A stretch of 64,000 nt of DNA from Lachnospiraceae bacterium (GTDB lineage Bacteria; Bacillota; Clostridia; Lachnospirales; Lachnospiraceae), in NCBI GenBank assembly GCA_902363835.1, contig CABJBM010000006.1:124001-188000 (forward strand), written 5' to 3'. Made by a program: the position numbers and the translations under genes. The notes beneath the pieces were generated by a model. It was not told where the DNA came from, did not search any database, and worked only from the letters and a program-made list of their open reading frames with translations. Every line of letters begins with the position of its first letter. Position 1 is the first letter of the stretch. Of the stretch, positions 56,942 through 64,000 are shown piece after piece.

Positions 56942-58168
56942 ATGAAAGAAAAAGTTATTTTAGCCTATTCCGGTGGTCTTGATACCACAGCCATTATTCC
57001 GTGGTTAAAGGAAAATTTCGATTATGATGTAGTTTGCTGCTGCATTGACTGCGGCCAGGGAAATGAATTAGACGGTTTGGAAGAAAGAGCCAAATTATCC
57101 GGCGCTTCCAAATTATATATTGAAGATCTTGTGGATGACTTCTGTGACAATTACATCGTGCCCTGTGTTCTGGCAAATGCGGTATATGAAAACAAATACT
57201 TATTAGGCACCTCCATGGCCCGTCCGGCCATTGCAAAAAGACTGGTGGAAATCGCAAGAAAAGAGGGAGCTACCGCCATCTGCCACGGTGCTACCGGAAA
57301 GGGCAACGACCAGATCCGTTTTGAGCTGGGCATCAAGGCTCTGGCTCCTGACTTAAAGATCATTGCTCCATGGCGTATGACCGACGTGTGGACCATGAAT
57401 TCCCGTGAAGACGAGATCGAATACTGCAGGCAGCATGGAATCGACCTTCCCTTCTCCGCTGACAACAGCTATAGCCGTGACCGCAACTTATGGCATATCA
57501 GCCATGAGGGCCTGGAGCTGGAGGACCCGGCTAACGAGCCAAACTATGACCATTTATTAGTATTGGGCGTATCTCCTGAAAAGGCTCCTGATGAAGGGGA
57601 ATATGTGACCATGACCTTTGAAAAGGGCATTCCTGTCAGCGTAAACGGGGAAAAGATGAAAGTATCCGATATCATTACCAAGTTAAATGAACTGGGCGGC
57701 AAACATGGCATTGGCATTGTGGATATTGTGGAAAACCGTGTTGTTGGAATGAAATCCCGGGGCGTTTATGAAACTCCAGGCGGAACCATTCTCCTTGAAG
57801 CTCATCAGCAGCTGGAGGAATTGGTGTTAGACCGTGCCACCATGGAAGTGAAGAAGGATATGGGCAATAAGTTTGCACAGATCGTTTATGAAGGAAAATG
57901 GTTCACTCCTCTGCGTGAGGCAGTTCAGGCATTTGTGGAATCCACACAGCAGTATGTGACCGGAGAGGTAAAGCTGAAGCTTTATAAGGGAAATATTATT
58001 AAAGCAGGAACCACTTCCCCTTATTCTTTATACAGCGAGTCTCTTGCTTCCTTTACAACCGGTGATTTATATGATCACCATGATGCGGACGGCTTTATCA
58101 CTCTGTTCGGACTTCCGCTAAAGGTAAGGGCTATGAAAATGCAGGAAGTTGAAAAAGCAAATAAATAA
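56942..58168 (+). CDS. argG: Argininosuccinate synthase ArgG
   Basis: A 408-residue enzyme that joins citrulline and aspartate with ATP. It has the PP-loop VILAYSGGLDTTAIIPWL at the start, GATGKGNDQIRFE, and DNSYSRDRNLWHISHEGLEL. GGAGG lies seven bases before the ATG. It is transcribed away from argC and ends at its own terminator; no argH follows within the window. Confidence 0.96.
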   Translation: MKEKVILAYSGGLDTTAIIPWLKENFDYDVVCCCIDCGQGNELDGLEERAKLSGASKLYIEDLVDDFCDNYIVPCVLANAVYENKYLLGTSMARPAIAKRLVEIARKEGATAICHGATGKGNDQIRFELGIKALAPDLKIIAPWRMTDVWTMNSREDEIEYCRQHGIDLPFSADNSYSRDRNLWHISHEGLELEDPANEPNYDHLLVLGVSPEKAPDEGEYVTMTFEKGIPVSVNGEKMKVSDIITKLNELGGKHGIGIVDIVENRVVGMKSRGVYETPGGTILLEAHQQLEELVLDRATMEVKKDMGNKFAQIVYEGKWFTPLREAVQAFVESTQQYVTGEVKLKLYKGNIIKAGTTSPYSLYSESLASFTTGDLYDHHDADGFITLFGLPLKVRAMKMQEVEKANK

Positions 58169-58176
58169 TTGAGCAA

Positions 58177-58213
58177 AAGGACGTACACAAGGGCATTTCC
58201 CTGGTACGTCCTT
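58177..58213 (+). terminator. Terminator of argG
   Basis: AAGGACGTAC pairs perfectly with GTACGTCCTT, followed by CTTTATG; the T-tail is short. Confidence 0.75.
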
Positions 58214-58243
58214 CTTTATGACCATGATGCAGGCATATAAAAA

Positions 58244-58717
58244 TTAATCTGCCAATTTCTTTAGAGTTTCTCCGGCTATCCTGTAAACCGTCCAGTCTTC
58301 CATAGGCTCCGCCCCCATGGAACGATAGAAATCAATGCTGGACTTGTTCCAATCCAGGCACCACCATTCCAGCCTTCCGCAGCCCCGTTCCACTGCAACC
58401 GACGCCAGCTTCTTTAATAATGCCTTTCCGATTCCGCAGCCTCTGTACTCCGGATTTACATACAGGTCTTCCAGATAGATTCCGGCTCTTCCTAAAAATG
58501 TGGAGAAATTATGGAAGAACAGGGCAAATCCTGCTTCCTTCCCATCAGCCATGGCAAAAATCACCTCAGCCTTTTGCTTGTTAAAAATCCAGTCTTCTAA
58601 CAGCTCTTCCGTAGCCACTACCTCATCAAGCATCTTTTCATATTCCGCCAGTTCTTTAATGAATTTTAATATTAAAGCCGTATCCTTTCTTTCGGCATAT
58701 CTGAATGTCAATTCCAT
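58244..58717 (-). CDS. GNAT-family N-acetyltransferase (diamine acetyltransferase-like)
   Basis: A 157-residue GNAT. The segments DTALILKFIKELAEYEKMLD, LEDLYVNPEYRGCGIGKALL and LEWWCLDWNKSSIDFYRSMG match the spermidine/thialysine acetyltransferase-like group, so a polyamine or amino-acid amine is the likely acceptor (inference). GGAGG lies in front of the ATG at 58717. It is separated from its neighbours and probably has its own promoter. Confidence 0.85.
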   Translation of the reverse strand: MELTFRYAERKDTALILKFIKELAEYEKMLDEVVATEELLEDWIFNKQKAEVIFAMADGKEAGFALFFHNFSTFLGRAGIYLEDLYVNPEYRGCGIGKALLKKLASVAVERGCGRLEWWCLDWNKSSIDFYRSMGAEPMEDWTVYRIAGETLKKLAD

Positions 58718-58929
58718 TACCCTTTCCTCCTGACCGCATTTACTTATTCCGAGATTCAATAAGTATTATACATTAATTATTTTTAGTTTTAATATATCAC
58801 TTCTTTATATCTTTTTAAAGTTGGGTTTATGAATGTTCGTGTACAGCCTGATCCATGCAATGGACATGAGTATTGATATTTCTTCCCTTTCATCATATGG
58901 TTTTTCTCCAGGTCCCCATTACAGGCATT

Positions 58930-58984
58930 AAAAAACGCCGATATCCCCAAAAACTGGTGTTTACAGGGAGTTACGGCGTTTTTA
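58930..58984 (-). terminator. Terminator of the patatin gene
   Basis: AAAAACGCCG pairs with CGGCGTTTTT around a 34-base loop, and the minus strand continues as TTTTTTAATG. It lies 40 bases after the stop codon. Confidence 0.75.
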
Positions 58985-59023
58985 TGTCCTGCCCGGCTTA
59001 AAAGCATGATTGACCAGAATAAA

Positions 59024-59914
59024 TTATTTATCCGTTTCCAGTAACCGCCTGATCCGGGGCATCATTTTTTTCGTATATAAATAACCGCTTTCCATGCACT
59101 TTTCCATGCATTCAAAGGTCAGAAGCCCTGCTCCCCTGGGCATGGGCGGCTTTAGTATCATAATCTCACCGCTGGACCGGCAGTCCTTAAGCTCTCTGCT
59201 CATAATGGAAAAGGAATGGAATGCGGTCTCAATGATGGAATAATCATGAGGCATTTCATATTCTTCCCCAATGTCCACCGCAAGGACCCTTGTTTCTCCT
59301 GCGGCGATAAAAAGATCCACAGGAAGGTTGTTGGTCACCCCTCCATCCACCAGTAAAAAGCCGTTCATCTGCCTTGGCCGGAATACGGCAGGGACTGATG
59401 AGCTTGCCATCATAATATCACAGAGAAGTCCGCTCCGTTCCCACTTCACATGCTCCTGCTTTAATGCGGAAACGGGCATTTCCTCCTTGAATAGGTTGGT
59501 AAATGTAACTGTATCCCCACTGTTTATATCCACAGCCGGAATCAGTAGTCCCCGGCATTTTCCCTGTATCTCCATTCCATCCGTCAAATCACAGAGGAAA
59601 CGCTGGAGCCGGTTCCCCTTTATAAGCCCTTGAAGCGTTGTCTCTCTGCCAAGCAAAATCTGAGGCAGAAATAAGGCAATTCCTAAAATATCCGGATCAA
59701 TCAGGCTCCTGCCATGCTTGGCAAGCCACCGCACCGTTTCCCGCATATCCACTGTATTCATGCCTGCTGCATAAAGTCCGGCCACAATGCTTCCGGCACT
59801 GGCTCCTGCTATCCGTTCGGGAAGAAGTCCTGCTTCCTCCAGCGCCGTTAATACTCCTACATGGGCCGCCCCTCTGGTCCCGCCGCCTGCTAACGCCAGT
59901 CCGTAGTCCGCCAT
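59024..59914 (-). CDS. Patatin-like phospholipase
   Basis: A 296-residue serine acyl hydrolase. The oxyanion loop is LALAGGGTRGAAHVGVL, the nucleophile is in GASAGS, and the catalytic Asp is in LVDGGVTNNLPVDLF, making the Ser-Asp dyad. It is a bacterial rssA-like protein without a signal peptide, acting on lipids at the inner face of the membrane. AAGGAG lies nine bases before the ATG at 59914. It is co-directional with the amidase gene, with a terminator hairpin about 85 bases upstream. Confidence 0.9.
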   Translation of the reverse strand: MADYGLALAGGGTRGAAHVGVLTALEEAGLLPERIAGASAGSIVAGLYAAGMNTVDMRETVRWLAKHGRSLIDPDILGIALFLPQILLGRETTLQGLIKGNRLQRFLCDLTDGMEIQGKCRGLLIPAVDINSGDTVTFTNLFKEEMPVSALKQEHVKWERSGLLCDIMMASSSVPAVFRPRQMNGFLLVDGGVTNNLPVDLFIAAGETRVLAVDIGEEYEMPHDYSIIETAFHSFSIMSRELKDCRSSGEIMILKPPMPRGAGLLTFECMEKCMESGYLYTKKMMPRIRRLLETDK

Positions 59915-60006
59915 GATTCCATTCTCCTTGCTTTTCAGCCGCATTTCAGGAAAATGTATGCCCTTTCTTTTTCATTTATGCCTGGCCAGGCAAATGCTGA
60001 GAAAAA

Positions 60007-60065
60007 CAGCCCCTTTGAACGCCCCTTTCCCTCAAGGAAAACCGGCCCAAAAAGGCTGTTTTTAT
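60007..60065 (-). terminator. Terminator of the amidase gene
   Basis: ACAGCCCCTTT pairs with AAAAGGCTGT (partly wobbled) and a TTTTT run follows on the minus strand. The stem is interrupted, so confidence is moderate. Confidence 0.65.
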
Positions 60066-60071
60066 TTAAAC

Positions 60072-61211
60072 TTATTTATAATACTGGTCAATTCCGTCGG
60101 CAATCCCTTTTGCGATCTTGTCCCGGTACTCATCGGTTGCCATCTTCTTATCCTCTTCCGCATTGCTCATGAATCCCATTTCCACAATGGTTACGGGTAT
60201 GTTGCACCAGTTGATGCCGCTCATGGAATCCGTTTCCTGTACTCCCCGGTTCTTAAACCCGGTCTGGCCGCAGATTCCGTTTACAACGGCTTTGGAAAGA
60301 GAAAGGCTTTTGCTGTACAGGGTTCCATTATAAGGGTTCTTGGAGGTCTGGCACATGGTAAGCGCCCCCTGAATGCTGCTGTCATTTAAAGAGTTGGCAT
60401 GAACCCGGATGAAGATATCTGCTCCGCTTTTATCCGCCATCTGGGCCCGTTCCGCATTGCTGATATTCACATCATGGGTTTCCCGGATCATATAGACCTG
60501 GTATCCCCTGTTAATGAGCTCCTGCTTCAACTTTAAGGAAACTGCAAGGGTGAGCTGGTATTCCGGGATACCCGTTGCTGTTCCCTGGGTTCCGGAAGCA
60601 ACCTTTGCTTTCATTTCAGAAGCACCCGGCCCGATGGGTTCCTTTTCGGAATTGCCCTTTGCCTGATGGCCTGCATCAATGGCAATGATCTTGCCTGCCC
60701 CATTTCCAGAAACAGAAGGAGCGGTGCTTGCCGTTTCCTGTGCGGGCTTGTCCTTTGACACGTACTGTGAGGAAATATAGCATTCCTTATCCTGGTAAAC
60801 CACCCGGCTCCAGCTGTCGCTGTATCCGGTCCGTTTTAAAGAAACTCCCTTTTCAAGCTTTCCGAGGACCTCTCCCTGGGCGGAAGGGAATTTTCTTAAA
60901 TTCACCTGAGAACCGGTAACATAAACCGTTTCATCGGCTGCCGCAAAGGCCGGGGCAGTCTCCATTGTCACAGCGGCCTCATGGGAGCTTGTCTCCGCAG
61001 ATTTTTCGTCCGGAGCTTCCCCTGTTTTGTCCTCTGCAATGGATACAGGGGATGTTTCCTCTCCTTCCTCCTGGCCTAAGCCGCCCTGGGCTTCTTCCAG
61101 AGCAGGCGCTTTTACGGTTTCATATTTTCTGGCACAGCCTGCCAGCATAAATATGCAAAGAAGGATTGAGGCAAGGAACAGCCACCCATTTCGTTTTCTT
61201 AAATTTTTCAC
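60072..61211 (-). CDS. N-acetylmuramoyl-L-alanine amidase with SH3b domain, lipoprotein
   Basis: A 379-residue exported peptidoglycan amidase. A lipobox FMLAGC (Cys26) ends the signal. After a Glu/Thr-rich linker, a bacterial SH3 domain spans about 95-155 ([20 protein letters not shown]), and an Amidase_3 domain spans about 170-379. Zinc ligands are in IAIDAGHQ, in the E of the EYQLTLA segment and in RVHANS; the catalytic Glu is in [13 protein letters not shown]. It cleaves the amide between muramic acid and the peptide. Confidence 0.93.
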   Translation of the reverse strand: MKNLRKRNGWLFLASILLCIFMLAGCARKYETVKAPALEEAQGGLGQEEGEETSPVSIAEDKTGEAPDEKSAETSSHEAAVTMETAPAFAAADETVYVTGSQVNLRKFPSAQGEVLGKLEKGVSLKRTGYSDSWSRVVYQDKECYISSQYVSKDKPAQETASTAPSVSGNGAGKIIAIDAGHQAKGNSEKEPIGPGASEMKAKVASGTQGTATGIPEYQLTLAVSLKLKQELINRGYQVYMIRETHDVNISNAERAQMADKSGADIFIRVHANSLNDSSIQGALTMCQTSKNPYNGTLYSKSLSLSKAVVNGICGQTGFKNRGVQETDSMSGINWCNIPVTIVEMGFMSNAEEDKKMATDEYRDKIAKGIADGIDQYYK

Positions 61212-62287
61212 AGTATGGTTCCTCCTCCCACAACATAATCTCCCTCATAAAATACCACGGCCTGGCCCGGGGTGATTGCCCTCTGCGGCTCGTCAAACTT
61301 ACATTCCACCACACCATCTTCTACTTCCTGTATGGTGCACATGGCTCCCTTATGGCTGTAGCGGATCTTAGCCGATACCCGCATGCTTTCTCCATGAAGC
61401 CCGTCAACTGCCATCCAGTTGATATGGTTGGCCTGCAGGGTATCAGAATACACGTCTTCCCCTGTTCCGATTACCACTTCATTGGTTTCCGGCCGTATCT
61501 CCACCACGAAAACCGGGCGGCCCATGGATAAATTCAATCCCTTTCTCTGGCCAACGGTGTAATGAGTGATGCCCTTGTGCCGGCCAATGACCTGGCCGGA
61601 AAGGTCCACAAAATTCCCCTCCGGCGCTTTTTCCCCTGCGTTCTCTTCAATAAATCCTGCATAATCATTGTCAGGAATAAAGCAGATCTCCTGGCTGTCC
61701 GGCTTATGGGCAACCATCAGGTTTATCTTGTCCGCGATCTCACGGATCTGGTCCTTGGAATAGGCTCCTACCGGCATCAGGGTATGAGATAGCTGGTGCT
61801 GTGTTAAATTGTAAAGGGCATACGTCTGGTCCTTTGCCGCTGTCACGGATTTTTTTAAGGCATATCTTCCGTTAGGGAGCTTATCAATCTGGGCATAATG
61901 GCCTGTGGCGATAAAATCCGCCCCTATATCCAGGCTCCGCTTTAAAAGAGACTCCCACTTGACATAACGGTTGCAGGCAATGCATGGATTGGGCGTGCGC
62001 CCCTTCTGGTATTCTCCTACAAAATAATCAATGACCTGGGATTTGAATTCTTCTTTAAAATTCATGACATAGTAAGGGATTCCCAGGTCCCAGGCCACCC
62101 GTCTGGCATCATCCACGGCACTTAAGCCGCAGCAGCCTCCGTTTTCCTCCTGGGTCCCGGTGTCTTCATCCTGCCATATCTGCATGGTAACACCTATGAC
62201 ATCATATCCCTGTTCCTTAAGCAGCCACGCCGCTACGGAAGAATCCACGCCTCCCGACATTCCTACTACTACTTTCGCTTTACTCAT
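61208..62287 (-). CDS. mnmA: tRNA-specific 2-thiouridylase MnmA
   Basis: A 359-residue enzyme that makes 2-thiouridine at wobble U34. The PP-loop is [18 protein letters not shown]; the two catalytic cysteines are in [12 protein letters not shown] and [13 protein letters not shown]-terminal segments ([31 protein letters not shown]) are normal. It is downstream of nifS-iscU, the usual sulfur-donor genes. Two intergenic repeats lie just upstream. Confidence 0.96.
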   Translation of the reverse strand: MSKAKVVVGMSGGVDSSVAAWLLKEQGYDVIGVTMQIWQDEDTGTQEENGGCCGLSAVDDARRVAWDLGIPYYVMNFKEEFKSQVIDYFVGEYQKGRTPNPCIACNRYVKWESLLKRSLDIGADFIATGHYAQIDKLPNGRYALKKSVTAAKDQTYALYNLTQHQLSHTLMPVGAYSKDQIREIADKINLMVAHKPDSQEICFIPDNDYAGFIEENAGEKAPEGNFVDLSGQVIGRHKGITHYTVGQRKGLNLSMGRPVFVVEIRPETNEVVIGTGEDVYSDTLQANHINWMAVDGLHGESMRVSAKIRYSHKGAMCTIQEVEDGVVECKFDEPQRAITPGQAVVFYEGDYVVGGGTIL

Positions 62288-62307
62288 AGCCTAATTTCCA
62301 CTTTCCC

Positions 62308-62352
62308 GCCCATGTTCTCTGGGCATAAAGGTATACCCGTAAGGGTATTTCC
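62308..62352 (-). repeat. Structured intergenic repeat, copy D
   Basis: On the minus strand, ATACCC-TTAC-GGGTAT, then ACCTTTATG and GCCCA-GAGAACA-TGGGC. Both stems are perfect. It lies 20 bases before the mnmA start codon. Confidence 0.75.
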
Positions 62353-62392
62353 ACGTTCTTTGAGCCTAAAGGTATACCTGCAAGGTGTTTCC
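62351..62392 (-). repeat. Structured intergenic repeat, copy E
   Basis: On the minus strand, ACACCT-TGC-AGGTAT, then ACCTTTAG and a degenerate second stem. It is in tandem with copy D. Confidence 0.6.
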
Positions 62393-62426
62393 ATTTCTTC
62401 CGCCGGGTAAGCAAAAGCCCGGCATT

Positions 62427-62864
62427 TTAATATTCTTCTTCTATTTCTTCCTCGCCAATATCAGACTTTGGTTTCTGTAAGCCCTGAATCTCAAGTCCGT
62501 TTTTCTTTGCATAGTCCCATAAAGCAGCATGGATAGCTTCCTCTGCCAAAAGGGAACAGTGAACCTTTACAGGAGGTAATCCGTCAAGGGCTTCACAGAC
62601 AGCCTTATTGGTCACGTCCATTGCCTCCTGAACGGTTTTTCCCTTTACCATTTCGGTAGCCATGCTGCTGGTGGCAACTGCGGCTCCGCAGCCAAAGGTT
62701 TTAAATTTCACATCACGGATAATCTGATTTTCATCAATATCCAGATAAATTCTCATAATATCGCCGCACTTGGCATTTCCTACGGTACCCATACCGCTGG
62801 GATTATCAATCTCCCCCACATTTCTTGGATGCTCAAAATGATCCATTACTTTTTCTGTATACAT
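62427..62864 (-). CDS. iscU: Iron-sulfur cluster scaffold protein IscU/NifU-N
   Basis: A 145-residue scaffold on which iron-sulfur clusters are built. The three ligand cysteines are in VGNAKCGDIMR, KFKTFGCGAAVATSS and VKVHCSLLAEEA. The nearby aspartate in CGD is conserved. An acidic tail (SDIGEEEIEEEY) is added. Translated directly behind nifS, 69 bases away, and before mnmA. Confidence 0.95.
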   Translation of the reverse strand: MYTEKVMDHFEHPRNVGEIDNPSGMGTVGNAKCGDIMRIYLDIDENQIIRDVKFKTFGCGAAVATSSMATEMVKGKTVQEAMDVTNKAVCEALDGLPPVKVHCSLLAEEAIHAALWDYAKKNGLEIQGLQKPKSDIGEEEIEEEY

Positions 62865-62933
62865 AATCTATTTTCTCCATTTCTAGGTAATGTTTCCAGT
62901 TCATTTCCCGCTGTTATCAGACAGGGCTTTCAA

Positions 62934-64000
62934 TTATTTCCCCTGATGTCTGATATAGTCCTCATAAAGCGGGGACATACTGCGCAGTTTTGCCACGATC
63001 TCTTTGATGGATTCTACAACATAGTCCATCTCTTCCATTGTATTCGTCTCATCTAAGGTCAGACGAAGAGATCCATGAGCGATCTCATGAGGAAGGCCAA
63101 TGGCAAGGAGCACATGGGATGGATCCAATGAGCCTGAAGTACATGCAGAACCGCTGGAACCGCATATGCCCTTCATATCCAGCATAATGAGAAGAGACTC
63201 TCCCTCAATGAACTGGAACGCAAAGTTTGCGTTGTTGGACAGTCTGTTTTTCCTGTGTCCGTTAATTCTTGTATATGGAACCTCTGTCATAACACGGTCC
63301 ATGAGATAATTGCGAAGTTCGCATTCTTTTTTTGTTCTCTCTTCCATACCTGCTGCCGCAAGCTCCACAGCTTTTCCAAAGCCTACGATTCCCGGAACAT
63401 TCTCCGTACCGGCACGGCGTTTTCTTTCCTGTGCGCCTCCGTGAATGAAAGAACGGGATTTGATGCCGCTTCTGATATAAAGGAAACCAATGCCTTTGGG
63501 ACCGTTGATCTTATGGCCGCTGGCACTGAGCATATCAATATGATATTCATCCACATCAATGGGTACATGGCCAAATGCCTGAACCGCATCCGTGTGGAAC
63601 AGTATTCCGTGTTCTTTTGCAATCTCACCGATTTCCCTGATCGGTTCTATGGTTCCAATTTCATTATTGGCAAACATGATGGAAATGAGGATGGTGTCAG
63701 GACGGATCGCCTTTTTAAGCTCTTCCAGTTTAATGACCCCATTTTCATCCACATTTAAATAGGTCACCTCAAAGCCCTGCTTCTCCAGATACTCACAGGT
63801 GTGAAGCACAGCGTGGTGTTCAATTTTACTGGTGATAATATGTTTTCCTTTTGCAGCATAGGCTTCTGCAGTTGCGATCAGCGCCCAGTTGTCAGATTCT
63901 GAACCGCCTGCTGTAAAATAGATCTCGTTGGCCTTGGCGCCCAAAGTGTTTGCAATGGTCTCTCTGGCTTCTGTCACAGCCTTTTTTGAGATGCCGGAAA
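62934..64000 (-). CDS. nifS: Cysteine desulfurase NifS/IscS (5' partial at the window edge)
   Basis: A PLP enzyme that takes sulfur from cysteine. The frame is open to base 64000, so the N-terminus is outside the window. Visible are the histidine in [15 protein letters not shown], the PLP lysine in [12 protein letters not shown] and the catalytic cysteine loop [17 protein letters not shown], short as in NifS-like group II/NifS enzymes. It heads nifS-iscU-mnmA. The residues before the first plausible in-frame start are SGISKKAV, part of the family N-terminal region. Confidence 0.95.
   Translation of the reverse strand, partial: SGISKKAVTEARETIANTLGAKANEIYFTAGGSESDNWALIATAEAYAAKGKHIITSKIEHHAVLHTCEYLEKQGFEVTYLNVDENGVIKLEELKKAIRPDTILISIMFANNEIGTIEPIREIGEIAKEHGILFHTDAVQAFGHVPIDVDEYHIDMLSASGHKINGPKGIGFLYIRSGIKSRSFIHGGAQERKRRAGTENVPGIVGFGKAVELAAAGMEERTKKECELRNYLMDRVMTEVPYTRINGHRKNRLSNNANFAFQFIEGESLLIMLDMKGICGSSGSACTSGSLDPSHVLLAIGLPHEIAHGSLRLTLDETNTMEEMDYVVESIKEIVAKLRSMSPLYEDYIRHQGK

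Noticed and set aside
58789..59007. Possible 72-residue gene on the minus strand
   Set aside because: No ribosome binding site, no family resemblance, and it overlaps the terminator hairpin of the patatin gene.

Overview
The window looks like a chromosome segment of a Gram-positive anaerobe of the class Clostridia, most likely Lachnospiraceae (Clostridium sphenoides/Lacrimispora type). This is inferred from gene content: ECF transporters, a LicT/BglP system, NifS-IscU-MnmA, ArgJ-type arginine synthesis, FchA-FolD, many lipoprotein binding proteins and AGGAGG-type ribosome binding sites. There are no rRNA or tRNA genes, no CRISPR array and no recognisable insertion sequence. Both edges cut genes: an acyl-CoA ligase on the left and a cysteine desulfurase on the right.

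Layout. 1-3.95 kb: acyl-CoA ligase, a degenerate desulfoferrodoxin-like protein and a GntP-family transporter, facing a LysR regulator. 4.27-8.7 kb: an AT-rich islet with a DUF4160 gene pair and three lipoproteins, two of them with YARHG domains; the last has its start codon split from its reading frame by a run of nine A. 9-15.1 kb: rlmH, an alpha/beta hydrolase beside an acyltransferase-membrane protein, a GNAT, an orphan response regulator, a ComEA-like protein and a YdcZ-type transporter. 15.3-18.4 kb: TPP riboswitch-thiT, then a marR-MFS efflux pair with a palindromic operator. 18.6-20.1 kb: fchA-folD.

20.2-32.5 kb: a PucR regulator converges on a ten-gene operon (AroM-family protein, M20 amidohydrolase, a complete Opp/Dpp-type ABC importer, a collapsed M20 fragment, an M20 peptidase, a DUF1177 protein), which reads as a peptide or acyl-amino-acid uptake and hydrolysis system. 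32.6-33.5 kb: an AraC-type DNA-binding domain fused to a RelA/SpoT-like HD domain. 33.8 kb: an orphan ECF S component. 34.4-45.4 kb: a ten-gene nucleoside operon (BMP-family importer, nucleoside hydrolase, two M20 enzymes, a glutamine-amidotransferase-like protein, LacI regulator, ribokinase-like kinase).

45.8-51.1 kb: a beta-glucoside operon (LicT, PTS IIBCA, GH1, YieK/NagB-like) with two LicT antitermination sites. 51.3-58.2 kb: the arginine operon argC-GNAT-ACT-argJ-argB-argD diverging from argG across a mirror-image promoter/operator region. 58.2-64 kb: GNAT, patatin, N-acetylmuramoyl-L-alanine amidase, then mnmA-iscU-nifS.

The observations most worth following are the AraC-HD fusion, a small structured intergenic repeat present in five copies at three loci with compensatory base changes, the A9 frame split in a lipoprotein gene, the AroM/DUF1177/M20/Opp operon with its collapsed M20 gene, the mirrored arg operators, and the desulfoferrodoxin-like protein that appears to have lost its active-site histidines.
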